This document shows, one piece after another, positions 12,701 to 25,880 of a stretch of 64,000 nucleotides of DNA. The number at the start of each line of letters is the position of its first letter. The stretch's first letter is position 1. Made by a program: the position numbers and the translations under genes. Where the stretch lies: assembly GCA_043228905.1 (NCBI GenBank), contig JBHGNT010000007.1:18600001-18664000 (forward strand), in the 5' to 3' direction. The notes below the pieces were generated by a model, which worked only from the letters and a program-made list of their open reading frames with translations, was not told where the DNA came from and searched no databases. The DNA is from Azolla caroliniana (lineage: Eukaryota > Polypodiophyta).

Positions 12701-15700
12701 CTAAGTTCATGGGTAGGAATGGAGTCAGATTTGTTTTCACCAGAGTGTTTGTATATGTATTATTTCAAGCAGTGTTTATATGTGCGTTGTTTTCAGCAGA
12801 TTGTTTATCTATGTACTTCAGCTGTCAGTTAAGAAGAGTCTTGATGTAGACTATAAATGTACAAGATAGTGACATGACATAGTGTGATGTAATTATGTTT
12901 TTCTGGACTAGTAAAAATGTTCTAAACCTGCATGAATTATATTTCAGAGTGCATTTTGGAACGTAAGGAGAGAGATGAATTAATGGATTACTATCATGCC
13001 AATTAGAAAATATCTAAGGCAATGTGCATAATTCTATCTAATGTTACGATTGCTGGATATATTTTCACCACTGTTTAGTATTACATCAGAATACTATTAT
13101 GTGCGAACTGGTCTTTGATTGCATGTGGTCTCACCTCCAACAAACAACGAATTTTGTTTTGCAGAGGATGAACATTTTGATGCCTCACAATATGCCTTCT
13201 TTGGTGGTAATGTAAGCCAAGAAATTGAGCTGGGTGGACTTGATGAAGAAGATGATATTGTGTTTAGTGGTGCATTTGATGAGGATGAAGAAAAGGTTGA
13301 GGTACACATAATTGCCCTTGATCTTGATGTGCAGCATGGAGCAGAAATATTCATTTTTATGGTTTTCTCATTGTCATGTCTTTACAGGGAGAGGCTTTGG
13401 ATGTGGTGCCGCAGATAGATGATGTTTCAGTGGATGTTTCTGATATCAGCAATTCATTCATGGTAATTGTGTGGGTTATATACAAATTATTTTTTGAATA
13501 TAGATGCTTATTGGCTTATCTATTCGAACATTAATTAAGATATTTTATTCGACTGTTCTTTCAAATAATCCAATATTGCAACCTAGTGGTGTTTTAATAT
13601 TTCTACTTCGTGGATATTGATGAACTGAAGTAAAGTAGGTTAATTGATGAAAATAGATGTCTTGTTTTTAGTCATACTGTCATGCTTCATAGCATTTGTG
13701 TTCATTTGACACAAGTAGATTTTGTTGGTTATCAAGATAACATGTTCTTTACTTTAAGTGTGAGATGCTCCACAGGAACTGTAGATATTAAGCTTCCTTA
13801 CAGGATTTACAATCTACTTGTCCATCGCTTCCTTCACTTGTGGCTTTGAAATAGTTTATATTATATTCATGGTGGGAAGTAATCATTTATGCCATGTATT
13901 TTCTGTCGATGGTAATCTCATGTTAGTCCTGAATACGTCTCTCTATTTTGTTGGGCAAGAGTCTTGATAAGGAATACTTGGAGATATATTGCGCTGAAAT
14001 GTTTTCACTGTACCTTATTTCGTGAGCATTGAGTGGATTTGAGAAATGAAGACAATGTTGGGCTGTGAGTATATACATAGGCCAAGAGAGAAACTGCCAT
14101 ATGCCAGAGGGGTGGAAGCTGATTGATGTCTGCTACATGATATACTAATCAATTGTTGGCAATGGTATGCTATGAACACTTATGTGATGTGACACTATGC
14201 ATAAAAGCTTTTTTATTTGAGTCTGTAAGGACTCTGCAGCCTTATCTAGGAAGCTCATTGCATTTTTTTTCTTAACTATCTCATGTGGGTATGAGGGTTT
14301 TCTGCAAGTTATTCAGGTGCCCATATTTGACTTATAGATTCCTCGATTGATGTAAAACCGTGATACCTTGTATTCAATGTATCATTGTGCATCTTGACAA
14401 GATGACATGATTCATAAATTGGTGTCTATGCGTGAAATGGGAGTGCAGGTAGGTTGCTCAAGGACTGTATTCATCTTGAAGATTGGTAGAAGTTCTTGAA
14501 GATTATTTTACTGTGTGATTACCAATGGAGACCTTGCCCATATATATCAGCATATGGCATTTTTGAGCCTGAAATGTACCTTATCTGCAGTCTTACAAGT
14601 CATGCACATAGAGCATGTATGGTCCACGTTGGGTAGGAGTCACCATGTATCTCTCTCAATGGCTAGGTTGTGATTCCTTGTTTTGAGGAGGGTAATTAGT
14701 TGCCTAGACTGACAGAGTGGGCACACTCGGATTAGCAGTGTTTTTGTCAGCCCCTTCTTTTTCACCAAAGGTGCTCACAAATGGAGGAGCTTAATGTCTA
14801 CCAATTGCATAATTTTTGGGTAATTTAAGTAGATTTCCAGTTGAAACATTTGTGGATGTTCTGTGCCCAACTGGATAAGAGCATTTTAATGTCTCGGTTC
14901 TGTAAAAGCATGTTCTTTGCATGTTTTGTGGGTAATTGCTCGCCTACACAATAGTGTACGCATGCTATGATCCTTAGCATCCACAATAGATAGGTGCTGC
15001 TTTTCCCCAATTTCCATTTTGCTTTTAGGGTGCTCCAAGATGGAGCTCAATGTTTACCTATTGCATGGTTCTCTGAGTAATTCCTGCAAATTTCCACTTG
15101 AACCATATGTAGGTCCAGTGGCCAACTGAGTAAGAGCATTTTAATCTCTAGGTGTCATTCTAATTGTAATAGACTCTTCTGTTCATTTTCAAAGTCACTC
15201 TACATGGATTTTCAATAGACTCCATCCCCAGATCCCTACTTAATAGAGAAGAACTTGAATCATCAGGATGTCGCAGTGCATCTTTGTCTGCCATCTGTAA
15301 AAGCTGCTGTTGTGCATTTTTTATTTGAGCATATTATAGTCTGCAGATTTGGGTTAACGTCCTATGCATGTCTAATAATCTATGGTTGATCTTTAGATAA
15401 GAGTTGACCACTTCAATGGGATCTGCATTGGAAATCAAGAAATGAGAGATACCTAACTACAAGTATTTTATATTTGCCTACACTCACAGGAAACCGACCA
15501 CACACAGACAGTAGCCATGAATAATTTCATTCACAGTTTTGCAAAAACCTTGATATATTTGTAGAGCATACATAATTTCAATGACTTCCAGTTGCTTGTG
15601 TATAGCGTAAACTTATTTGCATGTTGGAAAATTACAGAACACAGTAAAGATAGTATATGAATTGGTGACCTTTTTAACACTTTCATGGCTTCTCTAGAGT

Positions 15701-18700
15701 CAATTGTATTCTTAAAGCATGAATAATCTTGAGGAACCCTTTCGTTGGATTTAAGTCAATTGTGAGCACATACAATCATGTTGAGAAATTGCGAAAAAGA
15801 AAAGGATGCAGTATCCCAAGCTGTAATCTTATAAAGAAAGCCTGAATTAATGAGATGTTAATGCCAGAAACAGTTTCTCTTGATGTTCTTTTTACTTTGT
15901 TATGATTTTACTTCTTCTCAAAAGTGAATTATCTAACCAGTGAATCCACTGGTTCTTACTTATAATTCTGTTCAATCACTAGTAGAACATGTTAACACCT
16001 CCTATAGGAATCCTAAGATCGATGGTGACTAACAAAAGGCATCATTTCACATTACAACTCCTAAATACAATAGTAATAACTGCATTATTTCAAAACTACC
16101 TATCAAATCCTACACGCCACTTGTCAGTTCATCCATAGATATTGCAGTTAAATTCACATTTTTTGCATTTTGATACATGTTTTCTCTTGTATGGATGTTC
16201 ACTTTGAACCATCTTGATGTATGTTATCTTATTGCCTTTTACTATTTAATTTCACAGGTTTTGCTTTTTGATACATATTTTTCTTTTTTAGGGACAGTAA
16301 TTGTAAATAAGATCAATATACATTAATAATTGGAATTTATTATGAAAATAAGCATGTGGTAAACTTTAAAACATGTAAAATCCTACTGCTATGTAAAACA
16401 AAGAGGCTATAGACGTTCCACAATCTGGGTCTTTCAAATTGTGAATTCATATGTAATAATTAAACAATTCACTACAGTCATCATGAGAGTACAACATTCG
16501 TAATATTATTACTAGTAAAAATCAGTTCATACAAGTATTTTCGGGGTTATACACAAGGAACACCTGAACATGGATCTTAGGAATTTTTGGTCAACACTGA
16601 ACTTGCTAATTTTATGAGAAGGGCCCTATTTGTGATCCAATGCCAACCTAATATTAAATATGGTTTTCCATGTGCTTTAAATGTTGCCCTATAATACTGT
16701 ACAATATTATCTGGATATATGCCTTCCGAAATGGCAAATTTCAATGAAATGCATTGTATCTGAATCTACAGAAGAGTGTTTGTGATTTAGCTAGCACTGA
16801 TGATTTTACTTACAGCTATTTCTTTGTATTTATTTCAGTATCATGGGCTTGGATCTGTTCATGATAGTGAGTTAGCCCATGGTTCATCTAACTGGTCTAG
16901 CAATCAACAGCGACAGGTTATAGAGGATGTCCATGGAATGCGTTCACCAAATTTCCTTTCACAGCGGCAATGGTCAGGAGGGGAAACTGGATTTCCTCAG
17001 AGTCCCTTTGGGCAGTATACACCTTCACAACTTCAGGCTGCAGCTTTAATTCATAATGCACAACAGGTTACATCTCATGGAAATGTGCCTGCCAATTCTA
17101 ATTACAGAATCCTCCCTCCAAGTCCTCGTTCTCTTTCACCATTCTCTCAGTTTGGGTCAAACCATATTTTGAATAATCCTCCAGCCACACCTCCACAGCG
17201 AATGCCTCGAAACATGCATCTGGCAGTGTCTGGGGGATTTATTCAAGAGTATTTGCAACAGCAGATTGCTCAGCAGCATTCTCAATTTCCTCAGGGTCAG
17301 ATGCAGAGGCAACAGGGACATCCCAGAGTACCTTCTCAAAATTTGCAACAACCGTACTTCAATCATATGCCCTCTGCACCACCTCTAGATAGGGATGATG
17401 GACGAGAATATCATGATGGAAGAGAGTATCATCATGACTTCCATCAGCAAAATAGAAGACCATACAAGCAAGGCATCTATGCGTCTCATAATACCAATAA
17501 CAAGAACACAGGTCGCCAGCCGTTTAGATCAAAATATATGAGCGCAGATGAGATTGAAAGTATTGCACGGATACAGCTTGCGGCAACCCACATTAATGAC
17601 TCATACATTGATGATTATTACCATCAAGCTTCACAAGCAAAACTTGCAGGTGGGGCATCACATGGAAGACGCCCTTTTGCTCCTTTTCATCTTCGAGATT
17701 CACCATCTCATAGACGCGCTCCAGCTTTGCAGCCTACTTTCATTCCAGTTGATGGCCTTGGTAAGGTGGCCTTCTCCTCAATTCGAAGACCACGTCCTTT
17801 GCTGGAAGTTGATGATTCCTCTGTGGAAGAAGGAGATCCTAGTAAAGAAGTAGTAAGGCCTTTGGAGCAAGAGCCTATGCTAGCAGCAAGAATTGCTATT
17901 GAAGATGGATTATGTTTCCTTTTGGATGTGGATGATATTGATCGTTTTTTGTTAGTATCACAGCCTCCTGATGGAGGAGCTCAATTAAAGAGACAGAGGC
18001 AAATGATACTGGAGAGCTTGGCTGCCTTGTTGCAACTAGTTGACCCTCCAAGAGGAAACAATGGTTCAGGCTCATTAGAGACAAGTGCACATATCATGGG
18101 AGATGATAGAAAAGATGATTTTGTGTTTCTAAGACTTGTTGTTTCGCTGTCCAAAGGGCGCAAAATGGTTTGTAGATACCTCAAGCTTTTGCCACAAGGG
18201 AGTCTGTTAGTCCAGATAGTTTGTATTGCTGTTTTTCGTCATCTTCGCTTTCTCTTTGGTCTTCCGCAAACCGATCCAAATGCCGCAAGAGCCACAACAG
18301 AGCTAGCAGAAACAGTCGCAAATTGTGTTTCCAGAATGAATTTAAATTCATTGAGAGCTTGTCTAGCAGCTGTTGTCTTGTCTCCTGAACCTCCTCCATC
18401 AAGGCTTTTTGCCAGTGGACCTAATGATGGAGCTAGCTTAGTATTGAAGTCTGTTCTGAACAGGGCTACAGGTTTATTAACTGATTCTGGGTTTGCATTT
18501 CCTCTGGAAGATAGAGCAATGTGGCAAGCAACCTTTGATCATTTCTTCCATTTGTTGTACAAATTCTGTACAAATAAGTTTGATAGCATTTTACGTTCTT
18601 TGGCAATGTCATCATCAGGTGGACATTCTTTATCTATTAATGCAATGGCTGCAGAGGCAATGACCAAAGAAATGCCTATTGAACTTCTCCGATCTAGTTT

Positions 18701-18794
18701 ACCTCATATGAATGAACACCAAAGAAAGTCACTTCTAGAATTTACACAAAGATCAGTAGCCTTTGGGGCAACAGGAGGACAAACCTTAGGATAA
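9747..18794 (+). CDS. PAT1: PAT1-type topoisomerase II-associated / mRNA decapping activator
   Basis: PAT1 proteins join decapping factors, the LSM1-7 ring and a DDX6-type helicase in P-bodies to promote mRNA decay. I place coding exons at 9747-9765, 13165-13301, 13388-13462 and 16839-18794, giving 728 residues. All junctions keep frame and have GT-AG borders. Residues 8-50 carry the family's acidic N-terminus, with FDASQYAFFGG and EIELGGLDEEDD. The middle is Gln/Pro-rich and low complexity. The conserved block KYMSADEIESIARIQ falls near residue 307, ending in FSSIRRPRPLLEVD. The C-terminal helical Pat1 domain spans about 467-700. Exon 1 encodes only six residues plus one base, so its choice rests on phase and a good donor. 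The family's LASTFAKLN-type segment is missing; a small exon could be hidden in the 3.4-kb last intron. Family certain, exon 3 less so. Confidence 0.9.
9766..13164 (+). repeat. PAT1 intron 1, built of diverged repeat modules
   Basis: A motif close to TTTTCAGCTGAAAG recurs at about 10093-10105, 10618-10630, 10976-10990, 11206-11220, 12234-12247 and, more diverged, 12789-12832. It is usually preceded by CAGCAG and a TGTTTATATATGTG-like stretch. Other modules recur between the copies: GTAAAAGAAGCTCTAAA-like, GGTTAAGATCAAGA-like (about 9902, 11787, 12112) and CTGATCTAGATTATG-like (about 10221, 11308). The intron therefore looks like several old, degenerate copies of a unit several hundred bp long. 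I see no exon inside it. Confidence 0.6.
14770..15160 (+). repeat. Imperfect direct repeat in PAT1 intron 3
   Basis: About 130 bp at 14770-14902 recurs at 15029-15160. Shared landmarks are GGTGCTC, TGGAG, TACC.ATTGCAT, GATTTCCA.TTGAA and AAGAGCATTTTAAT. Divergence is substantial, so the duplication is old. The rest of this 3.4-kb intron (13463-16838) shows nothing I recognise. Confidence 0.65.
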
Positions 18795-21329
18795 ATGCTA
18801 ACATTCTTACAACTGCAGAGTAACATCATATCCTCGCTGTGCGTCCAGTTTCAGCTTATCCATGAATCAATCATGCAGGAATTCAGCATTCCCTCAGACT
18901 GGTTCTTGCATTGACTGGATGAGATGGAAACCACTTTCAGTTACTATGAACCCACTGAAAAGCAATGGATTCATATCATCTCGTTATGTGGTATTGTTTG
19001 TTTTTCATTGGGATCTGATGGTTTGGAAAATGCAGCTCTATTACATTTCTTTTGCAGTCTGTATGATTTTGTATCGACTGTATGTTGATTACAGACCTTT
19101 TTGTGGTACCTTGTATGGTTGAGCATGCCAGGCCACAACCAGTGCTTACTTTTACATCTCTATGTTTGATGAAGGTGTGCTGTATACAATACCTGGGGCC
19201 ATCTTTTGACAGAAGGAATAATAGACGGTTAAGTGGAAGTCAGGATGCTACAACGTGATCAGTAATGTTGGCATCACGATGTGATCATAATTTTAGTATC
19301 ACAATTTACTGTTGGTATTATCACTGTTGTCCAGTACAACTGCTATTGTGTTAGGAAGTTGGTGAAGCATGTTTTTGACGTCTCTCCATACTCTGAGAGG
19401 CTTTCTTTTGTTGGTTTTTGTACAGTTTTTGTGCTTTTGCTTATGTGACTAATTGATTGAATTTCACATTTCCCAACTCTGTAATTATCCATGTAGCAAA
19501 TGACATTTCTAAAGTGTAGGGATTTGTATTACTTGCATAGCTGTTCTCTATGTTATATTTCTAGATTTAGTTGTAATACTTGCATAAGCTGTTCTGGGTT
19601 ATATTTGTAGGTATTCATTTGTGTTGCCGAATTTATTCTAACATCCTTAAGACTTTCAGCTTTCAGTTATTCTGATTTTGGAAGTTATATACATATTTAG
19701 TAATGCAATTAACGTAACATTTGTGCTCTTTAACCTTTCAGCTATTTGGATTTGAGAAATTTAAATAGTATATGGGAATTGTGTTTTGCTGTACAATTGA
19801 AATGATCCATTCTTGACATGTTTGGAAGAGCACTGCTGCTGTTTCAGAAACAATTGCTTGTTTTTTTACAAATAAATGCTCTCTGTTTCATGTTGTGATT
19901 CTTTTGGTATTCATTGTAGCTTTGTTGTTTCAGTATTGTACTCTTATGAATGCTGTTGTGTTTTGAGTGAATTGTTACTTGTGTAATATCTGTGGTTCAT
20001 TCATGTAATGGTGTCTTCAATATAAAATGTATGGCTTCGATCAAGGTTCTGAAATAGTTTCAATTAGTTTTCTTGCCTCAAGTTCCAGTATTTGGTAATG
20101 TGTTTGAATTTGTGCACCCGTTATCTTTGTCTGTATTTCTAGTTTTGAGAGAGATCTGGATAAAAGCATAACATGGTTTCTAAGCAGTAGGAAATGTATA
20201 TCTAGTTTTGAGAGAGATCTGGATAAAAGCATAACATGGTGTCTAAGCAATAGGAAATCATTGTGATGACATGGTCTTTGTGCCCTATTAAGGACATCTA
20301 TATCTGTGTAATGAGTTTCAAATGTGATCACCCCTAACATTTCCAATACTTTTTTGGAGCTTTGCATGCCTGGTTGGAAAAAGTATTGCTATATCAGTAT
20401 TAATGTATTTGCTTTGATATAAGAGAATTGCCATCTGGTGGAACACTTTTTTATATGACGCCAACATTGCAAATAACGTATAGAATTGCCTTTTTGGCTA
20501 AGCATGTGTGGGATGTTCGTTGTGAGGTCATCTGATCCAAAAGGAAGACTTGTTTTTTGTAATGCTGTATTTGTAATTACTAATGTTGATTTTGCCTACT
20601 TCCGATAAATGGTATGTTTTATACGGAGTGTATATTCAGCCTGAGTCTTGGACATTGAAGGTCACCATGGAGATCATGTTTTCTCAACTGGCAGTGGAAA
20701 ACTAGTCTCAAGATATATCACCCTGCGATGCCCCATGTTGATGGCTTATAAGAACTACAATATTGATAGCTTTTAACAATCGTTGTATAGTATTGCAGGT
20801 GCATTTAACTATTGACCTTCACTAGGTATAGTTCCTAATAAGACCATAACATGCAGAACTGAGGTTATATTGAGGAAAACTTCTCTCAAAAGTTTTCAAA
20901 GATATACGGACATAATCAGATGAATTTTCAGTTCATGCCCTTGCTCTTTTTTCCAACCTTTAGATCAAATCAACCTAAACAATTACATGACACAAGTTTC
21001 TTATAACCATTTTCGTAAATGCTTGACTATTGTGAAGCAGAGATGATGCTTTGCAGTGTTGCCTGGCTCATTAATTTTCTAAGTATAAACACAAGCCTTT
21101 CGAAAATGAAAACTGCTATATTTCCATCACTTGTTCTACACCATCATGATTAGATTTTCAAAGATAGTACTCATGTAGACAAATAAGGATTTTCGAAGAA
21201 AGTAGACCAAAACAATACTCATGGGTTTTCTGCATTGCAAAAAACAGGACCTACATTAACTTTTGAGTTTTATGCACACACTCTGTCTTTTGGATGTGAT
21301 GATGTCAAATCTCTTCTTATGATAACCTA
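18795..21329. other. PAT1 3' UTR and spacer between convergent genes
   Basis: The PAT1 stop is at 18792-18794. T-rich DNA to about 20040 is likely 3' UTR and downstream flank, with weak AATAAA-like signals (for example near 19871). No further gene is visible before the stop of the minus-strand SET gene at 21330. A short exact-looking tandem duplication lies at 20138-20259. Confidence 0.5.
20138..20259. repeat. 63-bp tandem duplication
   Basis: Two adjacent copies begin TCTAGTTTTGAGAGAGATCT at 20138 and 20201. They differ at only a few positions (TTTCTAAGCAG against TGTCTAAGCAA). Confidence 0.9.
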
Positions 21330-24252
21330 TCATTCTGATTTTATCAGCATTTTCTTTGACAGATGTAGAGAATAAAGCTGATCATCACAAAAAGTGATGC
21401 AACGATCTAAAATCCGTTTGTAGCAAAATCTCCATTTGATTGAAAGCCACCATCTCTCCATCTGTAAATTAAGCTCTTTTGTTGATGCTGCCATCGTTGG
21501 GCTCTTTTGAGAATCTAAGAATGCCTCTACTTCATCTAGCACCTTCCGTTGATCATGAGAAGAAAGGTCAGCCCATCCACAAACAGAATCCTGTAATAAT
21601 TTCGTGCCACTTTCAAGTGGCAAACCTTTATAGTGAAGAAGATTGATTAATCCAGAAAGTCCTTCAACTGAGCTGCAGAGGCTGAGTATATGCAGTAATG
21701 CAGCATCCATACCCATGGTTGTGGGCAAGTGCATTATAAGATTACAGCATTTCAGTCTAAGTTTTTCACATGACATTATGTCGTTTTCAACTGAGAGTTG
21801 CTGACCACACAGAGCAAGGTGCCCTTTGTGTTTCCGAACTTCGGCTGAAGCACAATACACACGTAAAGCTGCCAGAAGCAGAAAGGATGGTCTGCCATCT
21901 GGTTCAATATGCATGCTACCATTAGGAAAGCTGTTGGTGATGGATAGCCATTCTGATGAATGGCCATTCAGCATACCCAGCTTTATGGGCACCTTGTCAT
22001 TGGGATTATGAGACAGGATAAAACCATAATGCTCCAGAAGCTCCAAATTGGTATATGTTCCATAACATAAAAGTACCTGATTACAATGAGACTGTTAGAT
22101 GCACATATATTTTGTTTGGTTTGTGATAATATTTTTTATCCATAGAAATCATATGGGACTGAAAATTGATATATCAAATCAGTATCTCACTCTGGGGGTG
22201 TTCATTAAAACTAAAATAGGAGGTTTTATTCAGATTTTAGAGGAATTGCAAGGTCCTAATACCTGATCTCCTTTTTTGTAGTTCTCTCGGGCATAGAAGC
22301 GATATGCTTTAGCATTTGAATCATAGCCCCCATCTGTAAGCCTATCAGTGAACTGTACGACTCTTCCACTATCATAATTTCCATCATAAAATTGGACTCC
22401 ATGTCTCATCTCAACTGATAACGAGTTTTTTTGAGCATGCACATCTGAAAGAGTACACAAATCTACCACGCTCTCATCACAAGGAGCACCAGAAGCATAA
22501 TTGAACAAGTCACCTATAGGGCATAGTGTACCAGCGGTACTCCATGTCACATGCAAAGTCCGTGAAGAGACCTGAACATAACTGATCGTCAAACAAATAA
22601 TGTTGTATCTCAATTCTTCATAACACATAATCAACAGATTGAATTTAAAGAGAAAATGAAGACAGAAATAAGGAACTGAAGGCGAAGACTTGAAATGTCA
22701 TGTTTTGAACACCACAGTAAATATGAAAGTAGGGTATAGTCAATCATCAAATGTTTAAACCAACTGTTGACAATGCCCACAGCCATGCTTTGAATGAGAG
22801 AAGTCATGTTTTCAACCTTCTTCCACAGTAAATGTGAAAGATAGGCATAGTCAATCATCAAACGTTTAAACCAACCGTTGATGATGCCCACAGCCATGTT
22901 TTGAATGAGAGAAGTCGTCCCTTTAAGCCCAACCTTTTTAAGAAAGGTTTTGCTTCCTCCCAATCCTTGTTTGCCTTTTCCACAGCTCGTTCAGCAGCCC
23001 AAACTGCATCTTCAACCTACCTAGTATTATGACACATATTTCATTTTCCTTGAGAAAAAACTCTCAAATCAATAAAAATGCAGCGCACCTGTAAGGCATT
23101 GATTTCAAATCTTGTGAACTGCATAAATGTTTGATAGGACCTAGGAATACTCTTCAAATAATGGAACCATCTTGATGATGTGGATTTCCCAGTCTCTTTT
23201 AAAAGAACTGCTATCAGCAGCTGATACAGTAAACATTATTGTTACCACATGCAAAGGAAACCTTTAGAAGTGGTTCATGTTAATTCTCTTCCAGTATTAT
23301 CACACGCAGATGCCCTTACACATACATCTACAAGAGACGGACATTCACAACCCATAATTATCCAGATTTCCTTGGGCTTCACAATCGTGATTATGTGAAT
23401 GCTCCTTACAAAACTGCTTTTTTATCTATTGTCGATAAAATCAGCTGCATTTTAAGAATTTCTCTCCAGAGAATAACTTGTGCCCCTTTAAAGCTCATTA
23501 ACTGGAAATCTGACATTTACTCGGAGCTTAGATTAGCCCATTTATTTTTTAAAGGATATGGGTATTAGGGATTTCTCTCTGAAAATAAAATTTACCCCCT
23601 TACGGCCCATTTAAACTTGAAAGTTGACAGTTAGTCAGAGCTTAGATTAGCCCATTCTGGGATTCAAATGAAGCCTAATTGTTTTACAAAGAATGAAGAA
23701 GTTTAAAGTTCCATCTTCAAAAAATTTAAAAATCGAAATGAGAAACCTTAACTGACCGTACATTCTCTATGAGCATTTTCACATAATATGCCTCTATGTT
23801 CCGAAGAAAATAGAAAATCATAATAATAAGACAATCAGAAAACGAAAAGATCTCAAAACCTGTGCAAAAGAAATACCTGAACAGAAGACAATTGAGGGTA
23901 ATGATGCAAAGCTTCCATGAAAACCTCGTCTTCTTTGGCACTTTCCACATTTAATAGACAAAACTCAGGCACAGAGAGTATCATCTCTCCTTCTTTAAGA
24001 TCACGCGAAGCGGCTAATCCTCTCCTGTCACAACACAATAGAAAAGGAGGAGGAAATTAAGGATTTGAATACCCAAACGTGATGTATATCTTACATAAGA
24101 GGACAGAAGAAAGAAGACGATAATCCTTACCCTCCAGCATGTGGAAATGAAGCAATGGTAATAGAATGGCCAATACATGATGACTGTTTAGTTAGAGAGT
24201 CTGTGATGTGATTCGTAAAGGCCCAATCCAAGAGCTCTGCTTCGGCTGCCAT
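21330..24252 (-). CDS. SDG40: SET-domain protein methyltransferase, SDG40-like
   Basis: This belongs to the plant SET group related to Rubisco large-subunit methyltransferase; the substrate of SDG40 proteins is not settled. Coding exons, in gene order, are 24131-24252, 23877-24024, 23089-23220, 22876-23016, 22263-22571 and 21330-22076: 532 residues, with frame and GT-AG borders kept throughout. SDG40 is about 490 residues. Residues 28-55 carry GHS and GGRGLAASRDLKEGE, the SET N-terminus. FKTWLWASSTVSSRTLH spans the exon 4/5 junction, and CPIGDLFNYAS (about 198-208) is the SET-C motif. CYGTYTNLELLEHYGF at about 288-303 is the post-SET end. The remaining 230 residues are the helical substrate-binding domain. 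The gene is convergent with PAT1 and shares a strand with the ROP GAP upstream. Intron 4 carries a duplicated piece of exon 4. Confidence 0.92.
22699..22914 (-). repeat. 106-bp tandem duplication covering the end of SET-gene exon 4
   Basis: Copy A (about 22805-22914) contains the last codons of exon 4 and its donor; copy B (about 22699-22804) lies wholly in intron 4. Copy A encodes SFKTWLWASST before donor GTTGGT. In copy B the same frame reads SFKAWLWALST and is also followed by GTTGGT. Confidence 0.85.
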
Positions 24253-25880
24253 GGGAGCACAGATTTTTTCATCATCTACACCTTAAATTTTAGGAAAACA
24301 AAATCTCCTTTGCATCCACACCTATATTCCTCAAGCTTACCGCAATGTCTTCATTTCCATAAAAAGAGGCCCTGAATTTCATTATTCCCCCAGAATACCC
24401 CTGAATTTTGTTTATCTCAAATGTTCCTGATCAACCATTGAAAGTGAGAAAAAAAAGACCATGTAATTCTTCTTGGATTAACCGAGGGCATTTGGCAAAA
24501 TAAAGAAAGACACATATTTTGTTCTTCTTTCCCTCATTAGAGTTGGACTTTTAGAAGGATGCATTCATATGGGGCTAGATTCAGCATTGATACAGATGTG
24601 GCTTTCATGAACTACAATTTTATTTATTCTACAATGGGTTTCTTATAAGGATGCTTTTAGACTTCGGATTAAGCACCTACATGGAAGGAATTCAAAACCT
24701 TTCATTGTTTTTATCTTGTTAAGGGCACACCAAAACTGACGACTTTTTTAATTGATTGAAACATGTTTTTGATCTACGAGGATGGAAAGTTTCAATCCCA
24801 ATTCATCAACTTTGGCCCATGCTCTTAAATCAGGTTCTAAATGCCATTCTCAACACAAATCCATTTGTCACAGTTGTTGCTTGATATGTTGTCACTAAGT
24901 TTGGAACCTAATTTAAAAGTCCCAAAAAGATTGCTGTTTTTCCTAAAGAAAGGCATGCTTCACAGATATCCTTAGTCAATTTAGCAATATGCAATTCCAA
25001 ACCAGAAATTTTAAACCACGTATTTGTTTACTAAAAAATGTCACTAGATTTAGGGTTTAGGTCGTTTGGCAACTTGGTGTATGACATTAATTTATTATGA
25101 GTGGCTATGTATCTGACCATCTTACATCAGAGAAAATCTTTTTGAGATCTGCTTTGAAACATTTATTGTTTATCAGAGAAAATCTAGCCTTGAAGGCAGG
25201 CAAAAGATTTCCTATCACATCCAACGGAAGGTATATTAAAAATGCTTATGTGAAGACTGCCACGATTCAGATGATTTCAGACAGATAAATGCAATGAAGG
25301 AAAGAAAAAATAGAACTATTGGTGAATGCAGAGAAGATGATTTCAGATGACATCTAGTTAATTATATATATAAAAGACCACTTCTGGCACAACATGGAAA
25401 AACCGTTGATCAAATAGACAACCGCTTTTTGTTTTCGCTTATGTTTTCATACATACCTTCTCCATAAGACTTCCCATTTAGAAGCTAGAAAGGCACATAA
25501 GAAAAGCTGATCTTTGTTCTACCCTATATGATAGTGTTACATGGTCAGTTGTAAACTCTTTCTTCTCGAGAAAAATCTAAATAATGCTTTTGGTTAGACT
25601 GAACTAAAACTAGTGTTAGGTACATGAATACAACAAAGAGCTCCATCAGTCGGAATTCATTCTTACAAATTCCAACATATGATCTCTTCTTGTGGCAGTT
25701 TGGCCAAGGTTTCCTTTTAACTTTAATCTTTACGAGGCAAAGATACAACATCCCTTTTCCGACTCGGGTTCTTCATGCTTGATAAGGCGAAGAACTCGGA
25801 TACAAGGAAATGTTCAACACAATCATTCATTGCATTGACATACATAGCCTTGTAAAACAAGGAAAGGTGTATCTATGCCA
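24253..25880. other. Spacer between the SET gene start and the ROP GAP end
   Basis: This 1.6 kb should hold the promoter and 5' leader of the SET gene and the 3' UTR of the ROP GAP. I see no other coding region and no clear promoter element. Confidence 0.45.

Noticed and set aside
22631-22963. Minus-strand frame reading through exon 4 into the intron duplication
   Set aside because: It is out of frame with the SET protein; the right frame gives LLSFKTWLWASST and ends at a GT donor.
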